From: Microbulbifer taiwanensis
Lineage (GTDB): Bacteria > Pseudomonadota > Gammaproteobacteria > Pseudomonadales > Cellvibrionaceae
Direction of reading: 5' to 3'
NCBI RefSeq assembly: GCF_014904815.1
Contig: NZ_JACZFR010000025.1
Location: 62,001-126,000, forward strand
Length of the DNA stretch: 64,000 bases
Shown piece after piece: positions 9,601 to 17,900 of this stretch. The notes under the pieces are model-generated. The model worked only from the letters and a program-made list of their open reading frames with translations. It was not told the DNA's origin and did not search any database. Numbering within the stretch: the stretch's first letter is position 1; every line of letters starts with the position of its first letter. Made by a program: the position numbers and the translations under genes.

Positions 9601-9867
9601 GATGCCGGTCACGCCCTCCAGCTGCTCCTCAATCTTGATGGCCACGCCTTCCTCGGACTGCCCGGCGGAACCGCTGTCGTAGCTTACGGAAATGGTGATA
9701 CTGCTCGGCTCGGTGCTAGGAAAGGCCTCGCGGCGCAGGGCGCCCATCTGCATCAGCCCCAGGGCCATGACCAGCAACATCAGCAGGTTTGCCGCCACCG
9801 GGTTGGCCGCAAACCAGGCGATGATGCCGTCCGTCTGACCACTGCCGTGTATCGCGCGACTATCCAT
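6679..9867 (-). CDS. RND-family efflux pump, inner-membrane permease (HAE-1/AcrB-like)
   Basis: At 1062 residues the length fits HAE-type RND permeases. An N-terminal membrane helix (ANPVAANLLMLLVMALGLMQ) is followed by a large periplasmic loop, helices 2-6, a second periplasmic loop, and a terminal helix bundle. The proton-relay segment in helix 4 is present as MALGIVVDDAIVVGESVYTR. These pumps export drugs, dyes or other amphiphiles as trimers coupled to the proton gradient. The gene overlaps the adaptor by 8 bp and the response regulator by 7 bp, so the whole set is translationally coupled. Substrate cannot be told; the helix-4 signature argues against a CusA-type metal exporter. The nearby multicopper oxidase still makes metal or redox stress a possible trigger. 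Confidence 0.93.
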   Translation of the reverse strand: MDSRAIHGSGQTDGIIAWFAANPVAANLLMLLVMALGLMQMGALRREAFPSTEPSSITISVSYDSGSAGQSEEGVAIKIEEQLEGVTGIKSVTSASTGSGATVTVEKQSGYDLDRLLTDVRAKVDAISSFPAEAKNPVIEKARRREHALWLQLYSDGDRHRLQQLAEQLKGELLESAAISQVSLSGWQNPMMAIEIDEARLQAHGLTLSDVEEAIRRGSTSTRTAVLRNENSYLQLEAAQQAYTAADFAALPLISAGDGRQLTIGDVALVRDTFDESTPVLSRYNYRDSIAVQVIAGDGDDISRSVDAARQVVERWRSGGVLPRGVELATWYDRSESIDQRLQLLGSNALTGILLVFVVLALFLNLQVAFWVAAGLPFIVLGTLYFMGDSALGLGLTLNEFTTLGFIMALGIVVDDAIVVGESVYTRRSVDGDSLRNTIGGTLDVAKPTLFGIFTTVVAFTALSNVSGMLGELYAQFAVIVTLCLLLSMVESKLILPAHLAHLNTRAQAPKSAPAVYWRRLQRCADRGLYWFGERCYAPAIRWALRQRYAVVVLFTAVFFLVVSMPLTGTVRFSFFPDIPGETVSANITMASDASFGLTHANLERMELQAYEADRQLRGQSPGQNAIAHLQLTSESDQAGKITLQLAADSPYDANTFTRRWRELIGQPEGARSISVYNSPQMADALRIELRAADDDTLTRAGSALKEKLQDFAGVSGIEDNLEPGQPQLNLALNQQGRALGLTTSDLSTQVLQAFSGQIVQRYQRDSDEIEVKVRYPESSRQSPADIRSARVRTGDGNAIPLSAVADISYGYTRDTITRIDGKRAVYLSADVDKQVIPTPQLVTQLKRSLVPELQRQYPGLDIQFGGEAEQQAETQSSMLQVFLFALLAIYMLLAIPLKSYSQPLLILCAIPFGIVGAILGHWINDIALGILSLNGIIALSGVAVNDSLLLVSRFNQLRAGSANIEDAVIAACRSRLRAVLLTSLTTYAGLMPLLSETSFQAQFLIPAAVSLGYGILFATAITLLLMPALLLIQRDFHSLLHRAAGWIGNRRSRERPVEPQC

Positions 9868-11098
9868 TGTTCACCTCCCCCTGCGCGATTTCTCGTGCGG
9901 ATTGGCCTTCAATTTTTTCTGCGCCGGCCTCGCTGGGTTCAACACGCATACCGCGCAGGTAGCCGTTGAGCGGGTGCAGCAGCACCCGCTGCGGTGCGGC
10001 CGCCAGCGCCTCGGGTGGGCGCACGTAAACAAATTGCGCATCCGAGAACAGGGGCTGGGCGGCAAAGCGGTCGAGGGTGTTTTCCGCCGACAGATACCAG
10101 ATTTCACCGCGCTGGCTGAGTGCCGAGCCCGGCAGCTGCCAGAGTCCGTCCAGGGCGCGACCGGGTATCGTCGCCTCGACAAAAGTGCCCGGCAGCAACG
10201 CCGGGGACTGGTCCAGCGGGGCGTCCAGGGCCACGGTCAGGGCGCGCTGGCGGGTGCTGGCATCCAGGTGCTGCTCGGCGCGCAACACATAGCCGCTCCA
10301 GCGGCTGCCGTCCGCCACCGAGGTCAGTTGCACGCGCCAGCTGCCGTCGAGGAGTTCTTCCTCCGGGGGCAGGTTGCTCCAGTCGCCGGCGGAGAGTGTC
10401 AGGGCCAGCTCCACCCGGTCGGTGCTGTAGAGGGTGGCCAGTTCGCTGCCGGCGGCGACGAAGCTGCCCGGGGAGACCCTGCGCTCCACCACCAGCGCAT
10501 CGAAGGGCGCGGCGACCTGGGTGTAGGTGAGATCCCGGCGCGCACTGTCCAGTTCGGCGCGCGCCTTCTGCAGCGTCGCTCGGGCCGCGCGCAACTGGGG
10601 CTGGCGCAGGGTCAGCTCGGAATCCGGCTCTCCCGCGACACCGGACATGGCCCAGGCAGACTCCGCCTGGGCCGCCTCGCGCTCTTCCTCCAGCAGCGCC
10701 ACCCGGGCATCGGCCAGATTTTTCTCCGCGGCCGCGACTGTTGCGCGGTAGTCACTGTCCTGGAGCTGCAGCAGCGGTTGGTCGCGGGCGAGGCGCCTTC
10801 CGGGCTCCAGGTCGCTCGCCAGTTCGGAGACGTAGCCGGAAACCTTGGCGGTCAGCGCCAGCTTGTAGTGGGGCTCGGCGGCGCCATGGGCGTTGACCCG
10901 GGCGCGGTAGCTGCCGGCAGTTGCCGTCACCACTTCCACCGCCGGCAGCTGTTCGCGGCCCTCCTGTGCCGACAGCAGCGGCCGCTTCGACAGCTGTATC
11001 GGAATGGAGGCGATGACCAGCAACAGCACTCCGAGGGAGAGCAGCAGGGTCTGTCGGCGGGATTTGAAATCGATCTTCAGCTTGTTCGCTATGTTCAT
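9860..11098 (-). CDS. RND efflux periplasmic adaptor (membrane fusion protein)
   Basis: The 412-residue protein has one N-terminal membrane anchor (LLLSLGVLLLVIASIPI, about residues 18-35). A half-lipoyl/barrel-sandwich segment follows (SGYVSELASDLEPGRRLARDQPLL), then a coiled-coil hairpin of about 90 residues rich in Ala/Glu/Arg, and the returning lipoyl half (VAAPFDALVVERRVSPGSFV). This order is diagnostic for adaptors that bridge the RND pump and the outer-membrane channel. It overlaps the outer-membrane factor gene by 4 bp and the pump gene by 8 bp. No lipobox is seen, so it is anchored by a helix rather than lipid. Confidence 0.92.
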   Translation of the reverse strand: MNIANKLKIDFKSRRQTLLLSLGVLLLVIASIPIQLSKRPLLSAQEGREQLPAVEVVTATAGSYRARVNAHGAAEPHYKLALTAKVSGYVSELASDLEPGRRLARDQPLLQLQDSDYRATVAAAEKNLADARVALLEEEREAAQAESAWAMSGVAGEPDSELTLRQPQLRAARATLQKARAELDSARRDLTYTQVAAPFDALVVERRVSPGSFVAAGSELATLYSTDRVELALTLSAGDWSNLPPEEELLDGSWRVQLTSVADGSRWSGYVLRAEQHLDASTRQRALTVALDAPLDQSPALLPGTFVEATIPGRALDGLWQLPGSALSQRGEIWYLSAENTLDRFAAQPLFSDAQFVYVRPPEALAAAPQRVLLHPLNGYLRGMRVEPSEAGAEKIEGQSAREIAQGEVNNG

Positions 11099-12483
11099 AC
11101 GTTGCTTTCCACTTCAATGCCGAGACCCAGGGCCAGGCCGAGGTCCACGCGGTTGCTCAGCCGTTGGTAAATCAGTTGGTCCAGCTGGGTTTGCAGGTCG
11201 TAGGTGGTCCGTTCCACCTGCAGCAGGTCGAGTATGTCCACCAGGCCACTGCGGTAGCTGCGCCGGTACTGGGCCAGGCTGTTGCGGGCGCTGGCCAGGG
11301 CTTTCTCCAGGTGCGCCTGCTGCTGTGCCAGGCTGCGCTCCTGCCCCAGTGCGTTCTCGACCTCCTCGACGGCGGTGAGCAGCGTGTCGCGATAGCCCTG
11401 GTAGGCGTGGGCAATTTTCAGGTCCGAGGCCTCCGCCTGGGCCCTGAGCTGGCCGCCGCGATAGAGGGGTGCGCTCAGCTGGCCCAGCAGGGACCAGAGG
11501 GGATCCGTGAGCAGGGCCTCACTGGGGGAATCGGCGGCGTCTTCCAGGGCGGCGCGAATGCTGATGGATGGCAGCAGCGCCTTGTAGGCGGCGGCACTGC
11601 GCTGGCTGGCGGCGCGGATCGACAGGTAGGCGGCGCGCAGGTCCGGGCGCCGCTGCAGTGTCTGCTCCGGCAGCGCCGCCAGGGGCAGGAGCACCGCCGG
11701 GTAATTGTCGGCGGCGACCGGTGTATCGCCGCCGCTGCGCCCCAGCAGTGTCTTGAGAGATCGCTGCAGTTGCGCCAGGGATTCGCGGTTTTCCTCCAGG
11801 GTGGCGCGGGCGCTCTCCAGCGCACTGCGCGCACTGTCCAGTTCACTGGCGCTGTCGAGGCCGCTGCTGAAACGCTGCAGGACCAACTGCTGGCTTTTCT
11901 CCAGGCTCGCCACCCGCTGCTGCTGGATGTGCACGGCGTTTTGCCGGGCAGTCAGCCCCAGCCAGTCTTTCATCACCTGCGCCGCCAGGGCGTCGCGGGC
12001 GGACTGGTAGAGCGCCGCCTGCTCCTCGGCATCTGTATCGGCGGCGCCGGCCTCGTCGCCGAGTTTTTGCCACAGGTCTGCCTCCCAGGTCACCGTCAGG
12101 GAACCCGTGTGGCTGGAATCACTTTCCCGGGCTCCGGAGGAGGCGAGGCCCAGGTCTGCGCCGGGCAGGCGCGCGGCGCCGCTGGCGCGAGCCTCCGCCC
12201 GGCGGATACGCAGGGTGATCAGTGTCTGTTGCAGATCCGGGTTGGCGCTGAGAGCCTCATGCAGCAGACGATCCAGCTGCGGCGACTGGATCAGGCGGTT
12301 CAGGTAGTCGACCTTCTGCGCTCCGGCGGGCGGGTCCGCGACCGCCTGGGACCAGCCCGCGACCTGTTGCGGCAGCTGACCGGCGTCGCCTTCCAGCGCG
12401 CCATTGGTGGGTGTCAGGCCGCAGCTGCAGAGCAGCAGGGGCAGGCAGGCAAAACTGAGTCTGGGAAATTGGAGTACTGGCAC
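11095..12483 (-). CDS. Outer-membrane efflux channel (TolC/OprM-type lipoprotein)
   Basis: The 462-residue protein carries a short signal ending in PLLLCSCGLT, with a cysteine placed as in OprM/NodT lipoproteins. Two OEP repeats follow, with long heptad-like helices (for example LDSARSALESARATLEENRE) that form the periplasmic tunnel. It is the first gene of the efflux operon and supplies the exit duct for the RND pump. A probable regulatory repeat lies 46-63 bp upstream of the start. The lipobox is imperfect, since a Ser precedes one candidate Cys, so lipidation is likely but not certain. Confidence 0.92.
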   Translation of the reverse strand: MPVLQFPRLSFACLPLLLCSCGLTPTNGALEGDAGQLPQQVAGWSQAVADPPAGAQKVDYLNRLIQSPQLDRLLHEALSANPDLQQTLITLRIRRAEARASGAARLPGADLGLASSGARESDSSHTGSLTVTWEADLWQKLGDEAGAADTDAEEQAALYQSARDALAAQVMKDWLGLTARQNAVHIQQQRVASLEKSQQLVLQRFSSGLDSASELDSARSALESARATLEENRESLAQLQRSLKTLLGRSGGDTPVAADNYPAVLLPLAALPEQTLQRRPDLRAAYLSIRAASQRSAAAYKALLPSISIRAALEDAADSPSEALLTDPLWSLLGQLSAPLYRGGQLRAQAEASDLKIAHAYQGYRDTLLTAVEEVENALGQERSLAQQQAHLEKALASARNSLAQYRRSYRSGLVDILDLLQVERTTYDLQTQLDQLIYQRLSNRVDLGLALGLGIEVESNV

Positions 12484-12528
12484 CGGGTGCTCCCCGCGAT
12501 TGATTGCGGGGGCACTGTATTGGGGCTG

Positions 12529-12546
12529 CGGTTAACGACCGGTTAA
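12529..12546 (-). promoter_or_regulatory. Tandem TTAACCG direct repeats upstream of the efflux operon
   Basis: Read on the minus strand, TTAACCG occurs twice with an 11-bp period (12540-12546 and 12529-12535), 46-63 bp upstream of the outer-membrane factor start. Direct repeats spaced by about one helical turn are the usual binding pattern of OmpR/PhoB regulators, and the operon itself encodes one. Assignment to that regulator is an inference. Confidence 0.45.
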
Positions 12547-12601
12547 GGCGGGGAGTGGGCGCCTACAGGGAACAGTCCCCCCTGCGAATATGTACGATGG
12601 C

Positions 12602-12895
12602 TTAGTGACAGGTGCAGGTCAGGCACTTGGCCGACTTGCCCTGGCTGCCGACATCAATGCCGTCCGCCGAGCACTCGAAATCGTCGTTGAAGTTGCAGGC
12701 CTCCACCTTGCAGGCGCCGACGCCGGCGGAGCGGTGGCTGCGGGTATGGGTGTTGTTGGCGAAATAGGTGTCGCAGCCGGGATTGTCGCCGTCACCGATG
12801 GTGATGGCGCGGGCGTGACAATTGCTGTCGGTGTTGTAGGCGCAGGTGGAAACGGTGCAATGGGCGACTTCCGGCATATCGGTTGCGATGAGCAT
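12602..12895 (-). CDS. DUF1540 cysteine-rich protein, copy 2 of a tandem pair
   Basis: A 97-residue protein with two DUF1540 units. The first is HCTVSTCAYNTDSNCHARAI followed by a distal Cys (GCDTYF). The second is ACKVEACNFNDDFECSAD followed by Cys near the C-terminus. The spacing C-x3-C-x5-C with a later Cys repeats in each half, a likely metal- or disulfide-stabilised fold; the function of the family is unknown. It starts ATG-LIATDMPEVA, and its neighbour at 13043-13336 begins almost identically, so the two arose by duplication. A 118-bp gap separates it from the efflux operon downstream. There is no signal peptide, so it is probably cytoplasmic. Confidence 0.85.
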   Translation of the reverse strand: MLIATDMPEVAHCTVSTCAYNTDSNCHARAITIGDGDNPGCDTYFANNTHTRSHRSAGVGACKVEACNFNDDFECSADGIDVGSQGKSAKCLTCTCH

Positions 12896-13042
12896 AGCGG
12901 GCCTCGCTGGAATTTCTGTCTACTTGAAGACAAGTCTAGCCAACGCTGGCCGGTTGAGCCGCCAGGGGCGAGCCGTCGCGCAAGGTTTCGCTGAGTAACT
13001 GGATACTCTGAGCGTTTCGGTTGGTGGGAAAAAGAAACCGTT

Positions 13043-13336
13043 TCAGTGTCTGGTATAGGTCAGGCAGTTTACCGCGTCGCCGCGGGATCCCACCTGAATA
13101 CTGTCGGCGGTGCACTCGAAATCCCGGTTGTGTGTGCAGTCCCCTATCTTGCAGGCGCCGACGCCGGCGGTGCGGCTGCTGCGGGTGTGCCGGGAGTTGT
13201 CGAAAAAGGTGTCGCAATCGGGATCCGTCCCCTCGCCGATGGTGATGGCGCGCGCATGGCAGCCGTCATCGGCGTTGTAGGCGCACTGGCTGATGACACA
13301 CTTGGCGACTTCCGGCATATCGGTCGCAATGATCAT
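13043..13336 (-). CDS. DUF1540 cysteine-rich protein, copy 1 of a tandem pair
   Basis: This 97-residue paralogue of the gene at 12602-12895 has the same length and the same two-unit architecture: KCVISQCAYNADDGCHARAI with CDTFF, then ACKIGDCTHNRDFECTAD. The last half-unit has lost one cysteine relative to its sister (NCLTYTRH here against KCLTCTCH there). A His/Arg-containing linker (NSRHTRSSRTAGVG) joins the units in both. A 147-bp spacer separates the genes, so each may have its own promoter. Function is unknown. Confidence 0.85.
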   Translation of the reverse strand: MIIATDMPEVAKCVISQCAYNADDGCHARAITIGEGTDPDCDTFFDNSRHTRSSRTAGVGACKIGDCTHNRDFECTADSIQVGSRGDAVNCLTYTRH

Positions 13337-13420
13337 GGTGGCTTTCTCTCGAAATGGTGGGGATCTTTTACGTTCGAGCCTAGTCCAGCGCGCGGGCTTG
13401 TCAATCGGGCTGCAGCGGCA

Positions 13421-13615
13421 TTACGGACCCGAGTGGCCCGATGCCGGAATGGTCTTGTGCATATAGATTTTGTCGCCATCGCCGCCGCACTTGGTCCAGC
13501 CCTGGTGACGGTAATAGCCGAGGTTCTCCCTCGGCAGCCGGTGGGTCGCGAGACGAGTCAGCGAAAAGCCGCGCCTTTGCGTCTCAGCTTCGGCAAGTGC
13601 CAGCTCGATAGTCAC
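13421..13615 (-). pseudogene. Internally deleted GNAT acetyltransferase remnant (64 codons)
   Basis: The reading frame begins with GTG after a strong GAGGAGG sequence (6-bp spacing) and encodes MTIELALAEAETQRRG, then a recognisable GNAT C-terminal half. RLATHRLPRENLGYYRHQGW and DKIYMHKTI correspond to the last helix and strands of the fold. A normal GNAT has about 150-170 residues. The acetyl-CoA-binding (R/Q)-x-x-G-x-G/A loop and the central strands are missing, while the N-terminal strand-like start is kept. An in-frame internal deletion is the simplest explanation. It lies 20 bp downstream of the methyltransferase and would be co-transcribed. An alternative is a genuine small protein that has taken over the C-terminal fold. 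Confidence 0.55.
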
Positions 13616-13635
13616 GTTTGCCTCCTCGGTTGTTA

Positions 13636-14271
13636 CTACTGGAGTTGTGCAGTAATGATGGATACTGCGATCTCCGGCGCGCGGTATTCGCGCGCGGTGC
13701 AGGAAAACCCGGCGCCTGCCAGGGCACCGGCAACGGCTTGCGGCGACAGCCAGTGCGCGCCTTCTGCCTCTTGTGGCTCAACGGGAAGGTCGTCGATATG
13801 TCTCTGGATTTCCTCCCAGAGGTCATCGATAACGACGAGGCGGCCGCCGGGCTTCAGCACTCGCCGCACCTCTGCCAGACCGGCCTCCAGCTGTTGCCAG
13901 TGGTGCAGGGAGTTGATCGCCAGCACCAGGTCAAAGCTCTGGTCGGGGCAGGGCAGCTGTTCCGCGGGGGCCTGGAGAAAACGGACAGGAACCGGGCATT
14001 GCAGGGTGCGGCTCTGCTCCCGGGCCAGATCGACCATACGCGGGGTAGGGTCTACACCGATTACCTCGCCGGCAGACAGGCGCGCGGCAATTTTGCGCAC
14101 CACAGTGCCGCTGCCGCAGCCTACATCCAGTACCCACTCACCATCCGCCAGTTGGCTCAGCTCGGGGACAGCGCTGTGCAGCGGGTGCTCTCCCCAGCGC
14201 GCCACATACCAGTCGGCAGTCTCCCTGTCCCAGGCCGCGCTGTCGCTGTGATTCGATTCGGATCTGCTCAT
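13636..14271 (-). CDS. Class I SAM-dependent methyltransferase (Methyltransf_11/25 type)
   Basis: The 211-residue protein shows the Rossmann methyltransferase motifs in order: motif I VLDVGCGSGTVV (about residues 47-58), motif II GVDPTPRMVDLA, motif IV LVLAINSLHHW, then VLKPGGRLVVIDD. The substrate is unknown. GGAGACGTAAC precedes the ATG. The gene is divergent from a MarR-type regulator across a 128-bp spacer with three related palindromes, so it is probably the regulator's main target. Such MarR-methyltransferase pairs often respond to small toxic molecules, but that is only a general expectation. Confidence 0.88.
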   Translation of the reverse strand: MSRSESNHSDSAAWDRETADWYVARWGEHPLHSAVPELSQLADGEWVLDVGCGSGTVVRKIAARLSAGEVIGVDPTPRMVDLAREQSRTLQCPVPVRFLQAPAEQLPCPDQSFDLVLAINSLHHWQQLEAGLAEVRRVLKPGGRLVVIDDLWEEIQRHIDDLPVEPQEAEGAHWLSPQAVAGALAGAGFSCTAREYRAPEIAVSIITAQLQ

Positions 14272-14290
14272 GTTACGTCTCCACTGCTTG

Positions 14291-14305
14291 GTTAGTTTAT
14301 CTAAC
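14291..14305. promoter_or_regulatory. MarR-type operator 1, GTTAG-N5-CTAAC
   Basis: GTTAGTTTATCTAAC is a perfect 5-bp inverted repeat with a 5-bp spacer, 20 bp upstream of the methyltransferase start. The same architecture recurs at 14320-14334 and 14382-14396 in this divergent spacer. Binding by the adjacent MarR protein is inferred. Confidence 0.6.
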
Positions 14306-14319
14306 CTTATGAGCAGTTA

Positions 14320-14334
14320 GTTAGTCTGTCAAAC
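14320..14334. promoter_or_regulatory. MarR-type operator 2, degenerate GTTAG-N5-CAAAC
   Basis: GTTAGTCTGTCAAAC has one full half-site and one half-site with a single change relative to operators 1 and 3. It sits between them and has identical geometry. Confidence 0.45.
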
Positions 14335-14381
14335 TATTTGGGTGGCGCAGCATTGACCCTCAAGTGGGTGGCCCTATACTC

Positions 14382-14396
14382 GTTAGCCTTTCTAAC
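14382..14396. promoter_or_regulatory. MarR-type operator 3, GTTAG-N5-CTAAC
   Basis: GTTAGCCTTTCTAAC repeats operator 1 exactly in both half-sites and ends 3 bp before the regulator's ATG. Occupancy there would block its own expression, consistent with autorepression. Confidence 0.6.
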
Positions 14397-14399
14397 TAG

Positions 14400-14864
14400 A
14401 TGAGTGCACCGATGAGCCTGGACGGATCCCTGATGAACCTGCAGCGTGTCCTGTCCCAGGCCTGGAACCGGGCGGCCGGCGGCGGGCGGGAGGGGCTGAG
14501 CAGTAGTGAGTTCGAATACCTGTTGTGCGTCCATCTCGCCGAGGGCGGAGAGCCCGGACCGGATAGTGGCGAGCACGACGACAGCAGTCACCTTTCCGCG
14601 CTGGCGGCGGAAATGCAGGTGCAGAAATCTTCCGCCAGCGTAATGGTCAACAAGCTGGAGAAGCGCGGCCTGATACGGCGGGTCACCTGCCACTACGATG
14701 CCAGGGCTCAGCACATACTGCTCACCGAGCGGGGGCGGGAGCTGTTCCTGCGCACGCGGGAAGCCGTCTACTCGGGTCTGGCACAGTCCATGGCCGAGCG
14801 GTTGCAGCCGGCCGAGTACCGGACCCTGGAACAACTGCTGGACAAGGTCTGTGCCGACCAATAG
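14400..14864 (+). CDS. MarR-family transcriptional regulator
   Basis: The 154-residue protein has the winged-helix layout of MarR regulators: a dimerisation helix at the N-terminus, recognition region LSALAAEMQVQKSSASVMVNKLEKRGLIRR (helix-turn-helix, about residues 62-95), then the wing (DARAQHILLTERGREL). It has an acidic loop (GEPGPDSGEHDD) longer than usual between the early helices. A second ATG lies 12 bp downstream and could be the true start. It is divergent from the methyltransferase gene and flanked by three GTTAG-type palindromes that are probably its operators. Confidence 0.88.
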   Translation: MSAPMSLDGSLMNLQRVLSQAWNRAAGGGREGLSSSEFEYLLCVHLAEGGEPGPDSGEHDDSSHLSALAAEMQVQKSSASVMVNKLEKRGLIRRVTCHYDARAQHILLTERGRELFLRTREAVYSGLAQSMAERLQPAEYRTLEQLLDKVCADQ

Positions 14865-14931
14865 CTAATGGCTCCCGTCGCCCCCGGCGGGTATAAAGAT
14901 CACTGGCACGACACAAAGAAATAGTGATCCG

Positions 14932-17900
14932 ATGATCGGCAAGCCCTACCTGCTGTTTTTTGCCCTGGCCTATGTGGCACTGCTGTTTGTGGTGGCCTGG
15001 CGCGCCGAGCACCGCAAGCAGTGGCTGTTGCGCTATCGCCCCGTCATCTACGCGCTGACCCTGGCGGTCTACTGCAGTTCCTGGACTTTTTTCGGCGCCG
15101 TCGGCCAGTCGGTGACCAGCACCTGGGATTACCTGCCGATCTACCTGGGGCCCATGCTGCTGTTCCTGTTCGGCGGCGCCCTGCTGCGCAAGCTGATGCT
15201 GGTCAGCGAGCGGCAGAAGGTCACCTCCATCGCCGACTTTATCGGCTCCCGCTACGGCAAGAGCCAGGGCCTGTCGGCGCTGGTGACCGCGCTGGCCATC
15301 GTCGGCAGCCTGCCCTATATCGCCCTGCAGCTGCGCGCTGTGACCATGGCCTGGGACGCCCTGGGCGCAGGTCCCGAATCCGGTGACCTGATCAGTCTCG
15401 ACACGGCCTTTGCCACCGCACTGCTGATGGGCGTCTTCGCGATGCTGTTCGGCACCCGCCACCTGGAGGGGCGCGAGCGCAATCGCGGAGTGGTGGCGGC
15501 GATTGCGCTGGAATCCGTGGTCAAGCTGCTGGCTTTTGCCGCGGTGGCGGCCCTGGCCGCCTGGCTGCTGCTCGGCGGTGAGCGCTACGCGGCGGTAGAC
15601 CTGCACCTGGACCCACTGATCCCCGATGCCAATTTCCTGACCCAGACACTGCTGGCGACCGCGGCCATCATCTGCCTGCCGCGCCAGTTTCATATGGCGG
15701 TGGTGGAATTCCAGGACCAGCGCGACCTGCGCACCGCGCGCTGGCTGCTGCCGCTCTACCTGGGTCTCTTCTCCCTGCTGATACTGCCGATCGCCCTGGC
15801 CGGGCAGCCACTGCTGGCACAGGGGCTGCTGGATCCGGACAGCCTGGTGCTGACACTGCCGATGGCCAGTGGCAGCAACGCCCTGACCCTGCTGGCCTAT
15901 ATCGGCGGTTTCTCAGCGGCCACCGGCATGGTGATAGTCGCCGCCGTGACCCTGGCGGTGATGATCTCCAACGAGCTGGTGGCACCCCTGTGGCTTTTCC
16001 TGAGCCGCTTTACACCGCTGTCGGCGGCTTCCCTGGGCAATCACCTGCGCCTGATCCGCCGTATCAGCATTCTGCTGTTGCTGATGCTGAGCTGGGGCAT
16101 GCACAGGGCCATTACCGGGGTGGCGCCGCTGGCGTCCATCGGCCTGCTGTCCTTCGCCGCCGCCGCGCAGCTGGCGCCAGCGCTGGTTGGCGCACTCTAC
16201 TGGCGCCGCGCGCGCCGCCTCGGCGTGCTGGCCGGGTTGGTTGCCGGATACGGTCTCTGGTTCTACTGCCTGGTATTGCCGGCGGTCTATCCGCATCAGG
16301 CAGTGCTGGCCCGGGGGCTGTTCGGGCAGGAGTGGCTGCGGCCGCAGCAACTGTTTGGCCTGGACGGGCTGGATCCGCTCAGCCACGGGGTCTTCTGGAG
16401 CCTGGCGGTCAATCTGCTGCTGTTTGTGGCTGTATCCCTGCTGTGCCGGCCGCAGGCGCGCGATCAGCGCCAGGCGGAGGCTTTTGTCGAGCTGTCGGAT
16501 CGGCACGGCGGCGCCGACCTGGAGTTGACGGAATTGCGGGTCGGCCAGATGAAGAGCCTGATGCAGCCGTTTGTCGGGCGCAGGCGATTGGAACAGATCT
16601 GGAATGGTTTCGAGCGGCGCAGCCAGCAGCGGCTGCTGGCGGACGATGCCGTGCCGCGCTTCGCGGTGCAGGAGGCGGAGAGCACCCTCGCCGGCATTAT
16701 CGGTTCCGCCACCGCGCACCAGGTCATCGACCTGCTGCGGGCCAACCGGCCCTTCCAGCTGGAGGATATAGCGCGACTGGTGGACGGCACTTCGCAGAAG
16801 CTGCGCTTTTCCCAGGAGCTGCTGCAGACCACGGTGGAGACTGTCGGCCAGGGGATCAGCGTGGTGGACGCGGACCTGCGCCTGGTGGCCTGGAATCGGC
16901 ACTATATAGAGCTGTTCGATTACCCTGAGCGGCTGCTGTATATCGGCTGCCCGGTGGCGAAGCTGTATCGCCACAACGCCGAGCACGGCCTCTACGGTGA
17001 CAACGCCGATATCGAGGTGGAAGTCGAACGGCGCCTGGACCTGCTGCGCCACGGCAGCGCCCACCGCTTCGAGCGGCGATTACCGAGCGGCACCATCGTC
17101 GAGGTGCGCGGCACGCCCATGCCCGGTGGCGGTTTCGTGACCACCTTTACCGATATCAGCGACTACCGCGCGGCGGTGGATGCGCTGGAGGAAAACCGGC
17201 GCACCCTGGAGGAGCGGGTGGAGCAGCGCACCGCCGAACTGCGGGCCAGCAACGAGGCGCTGCAGGCGGAAAACCGTCGCAGGGCCGAGGTGGAGGCGCA
17301 GATACGCGAACTGCACGGAGCCAAGAGTCGCTTCCTGGCCCACACCAGTCACGACCTGCTGCAGCCGATCAATGCCGCGCGGCTGTTTATCGCCTCGGCG
17401 CAGCAGAAGGCGGCGCGCGACTATTGGCGCGAGACCCTTGAGGACATGGGCCATATCGACAGCGCGCTCAATTCCGCCGAGCAGCTGATCGGCGCCCTGC
17501 GCGAGATCAGTCGCCTCGACAGCGGCAAGCTGACGCCGCGACGCGAGCAGTTCCCCCTGGGCGAGCTGCTGGATGCGCTGACATTGGAGTTCCAGGCCAT
17601 CGCCGCCAGCCGCGGCCTGGCGTTGCGCTACAGGCGCAGCGACCTCTGGGTCCGCAGCGACCGCCAGCTGCTGCGCCGCATACTGCAGAACTTCCTCAGC
17701 AATGCGCTGCACTACACGGCCCGCGGCAGGGTGCTGCTGGGTGTGCGTCGGCGAGGCGGGGAATTGGAAATCCAGGTCTGGGATACGGGCCCGGGCATAG
17801 CGCTTGAGGCACAGGCGCAGATCTTCGACGAGTTTGTGCGGCTATCTCCCGCTGGACGCTATTTTGCTGAGGGCTCCTCTCCCGCTGGACGCTATTTTGC

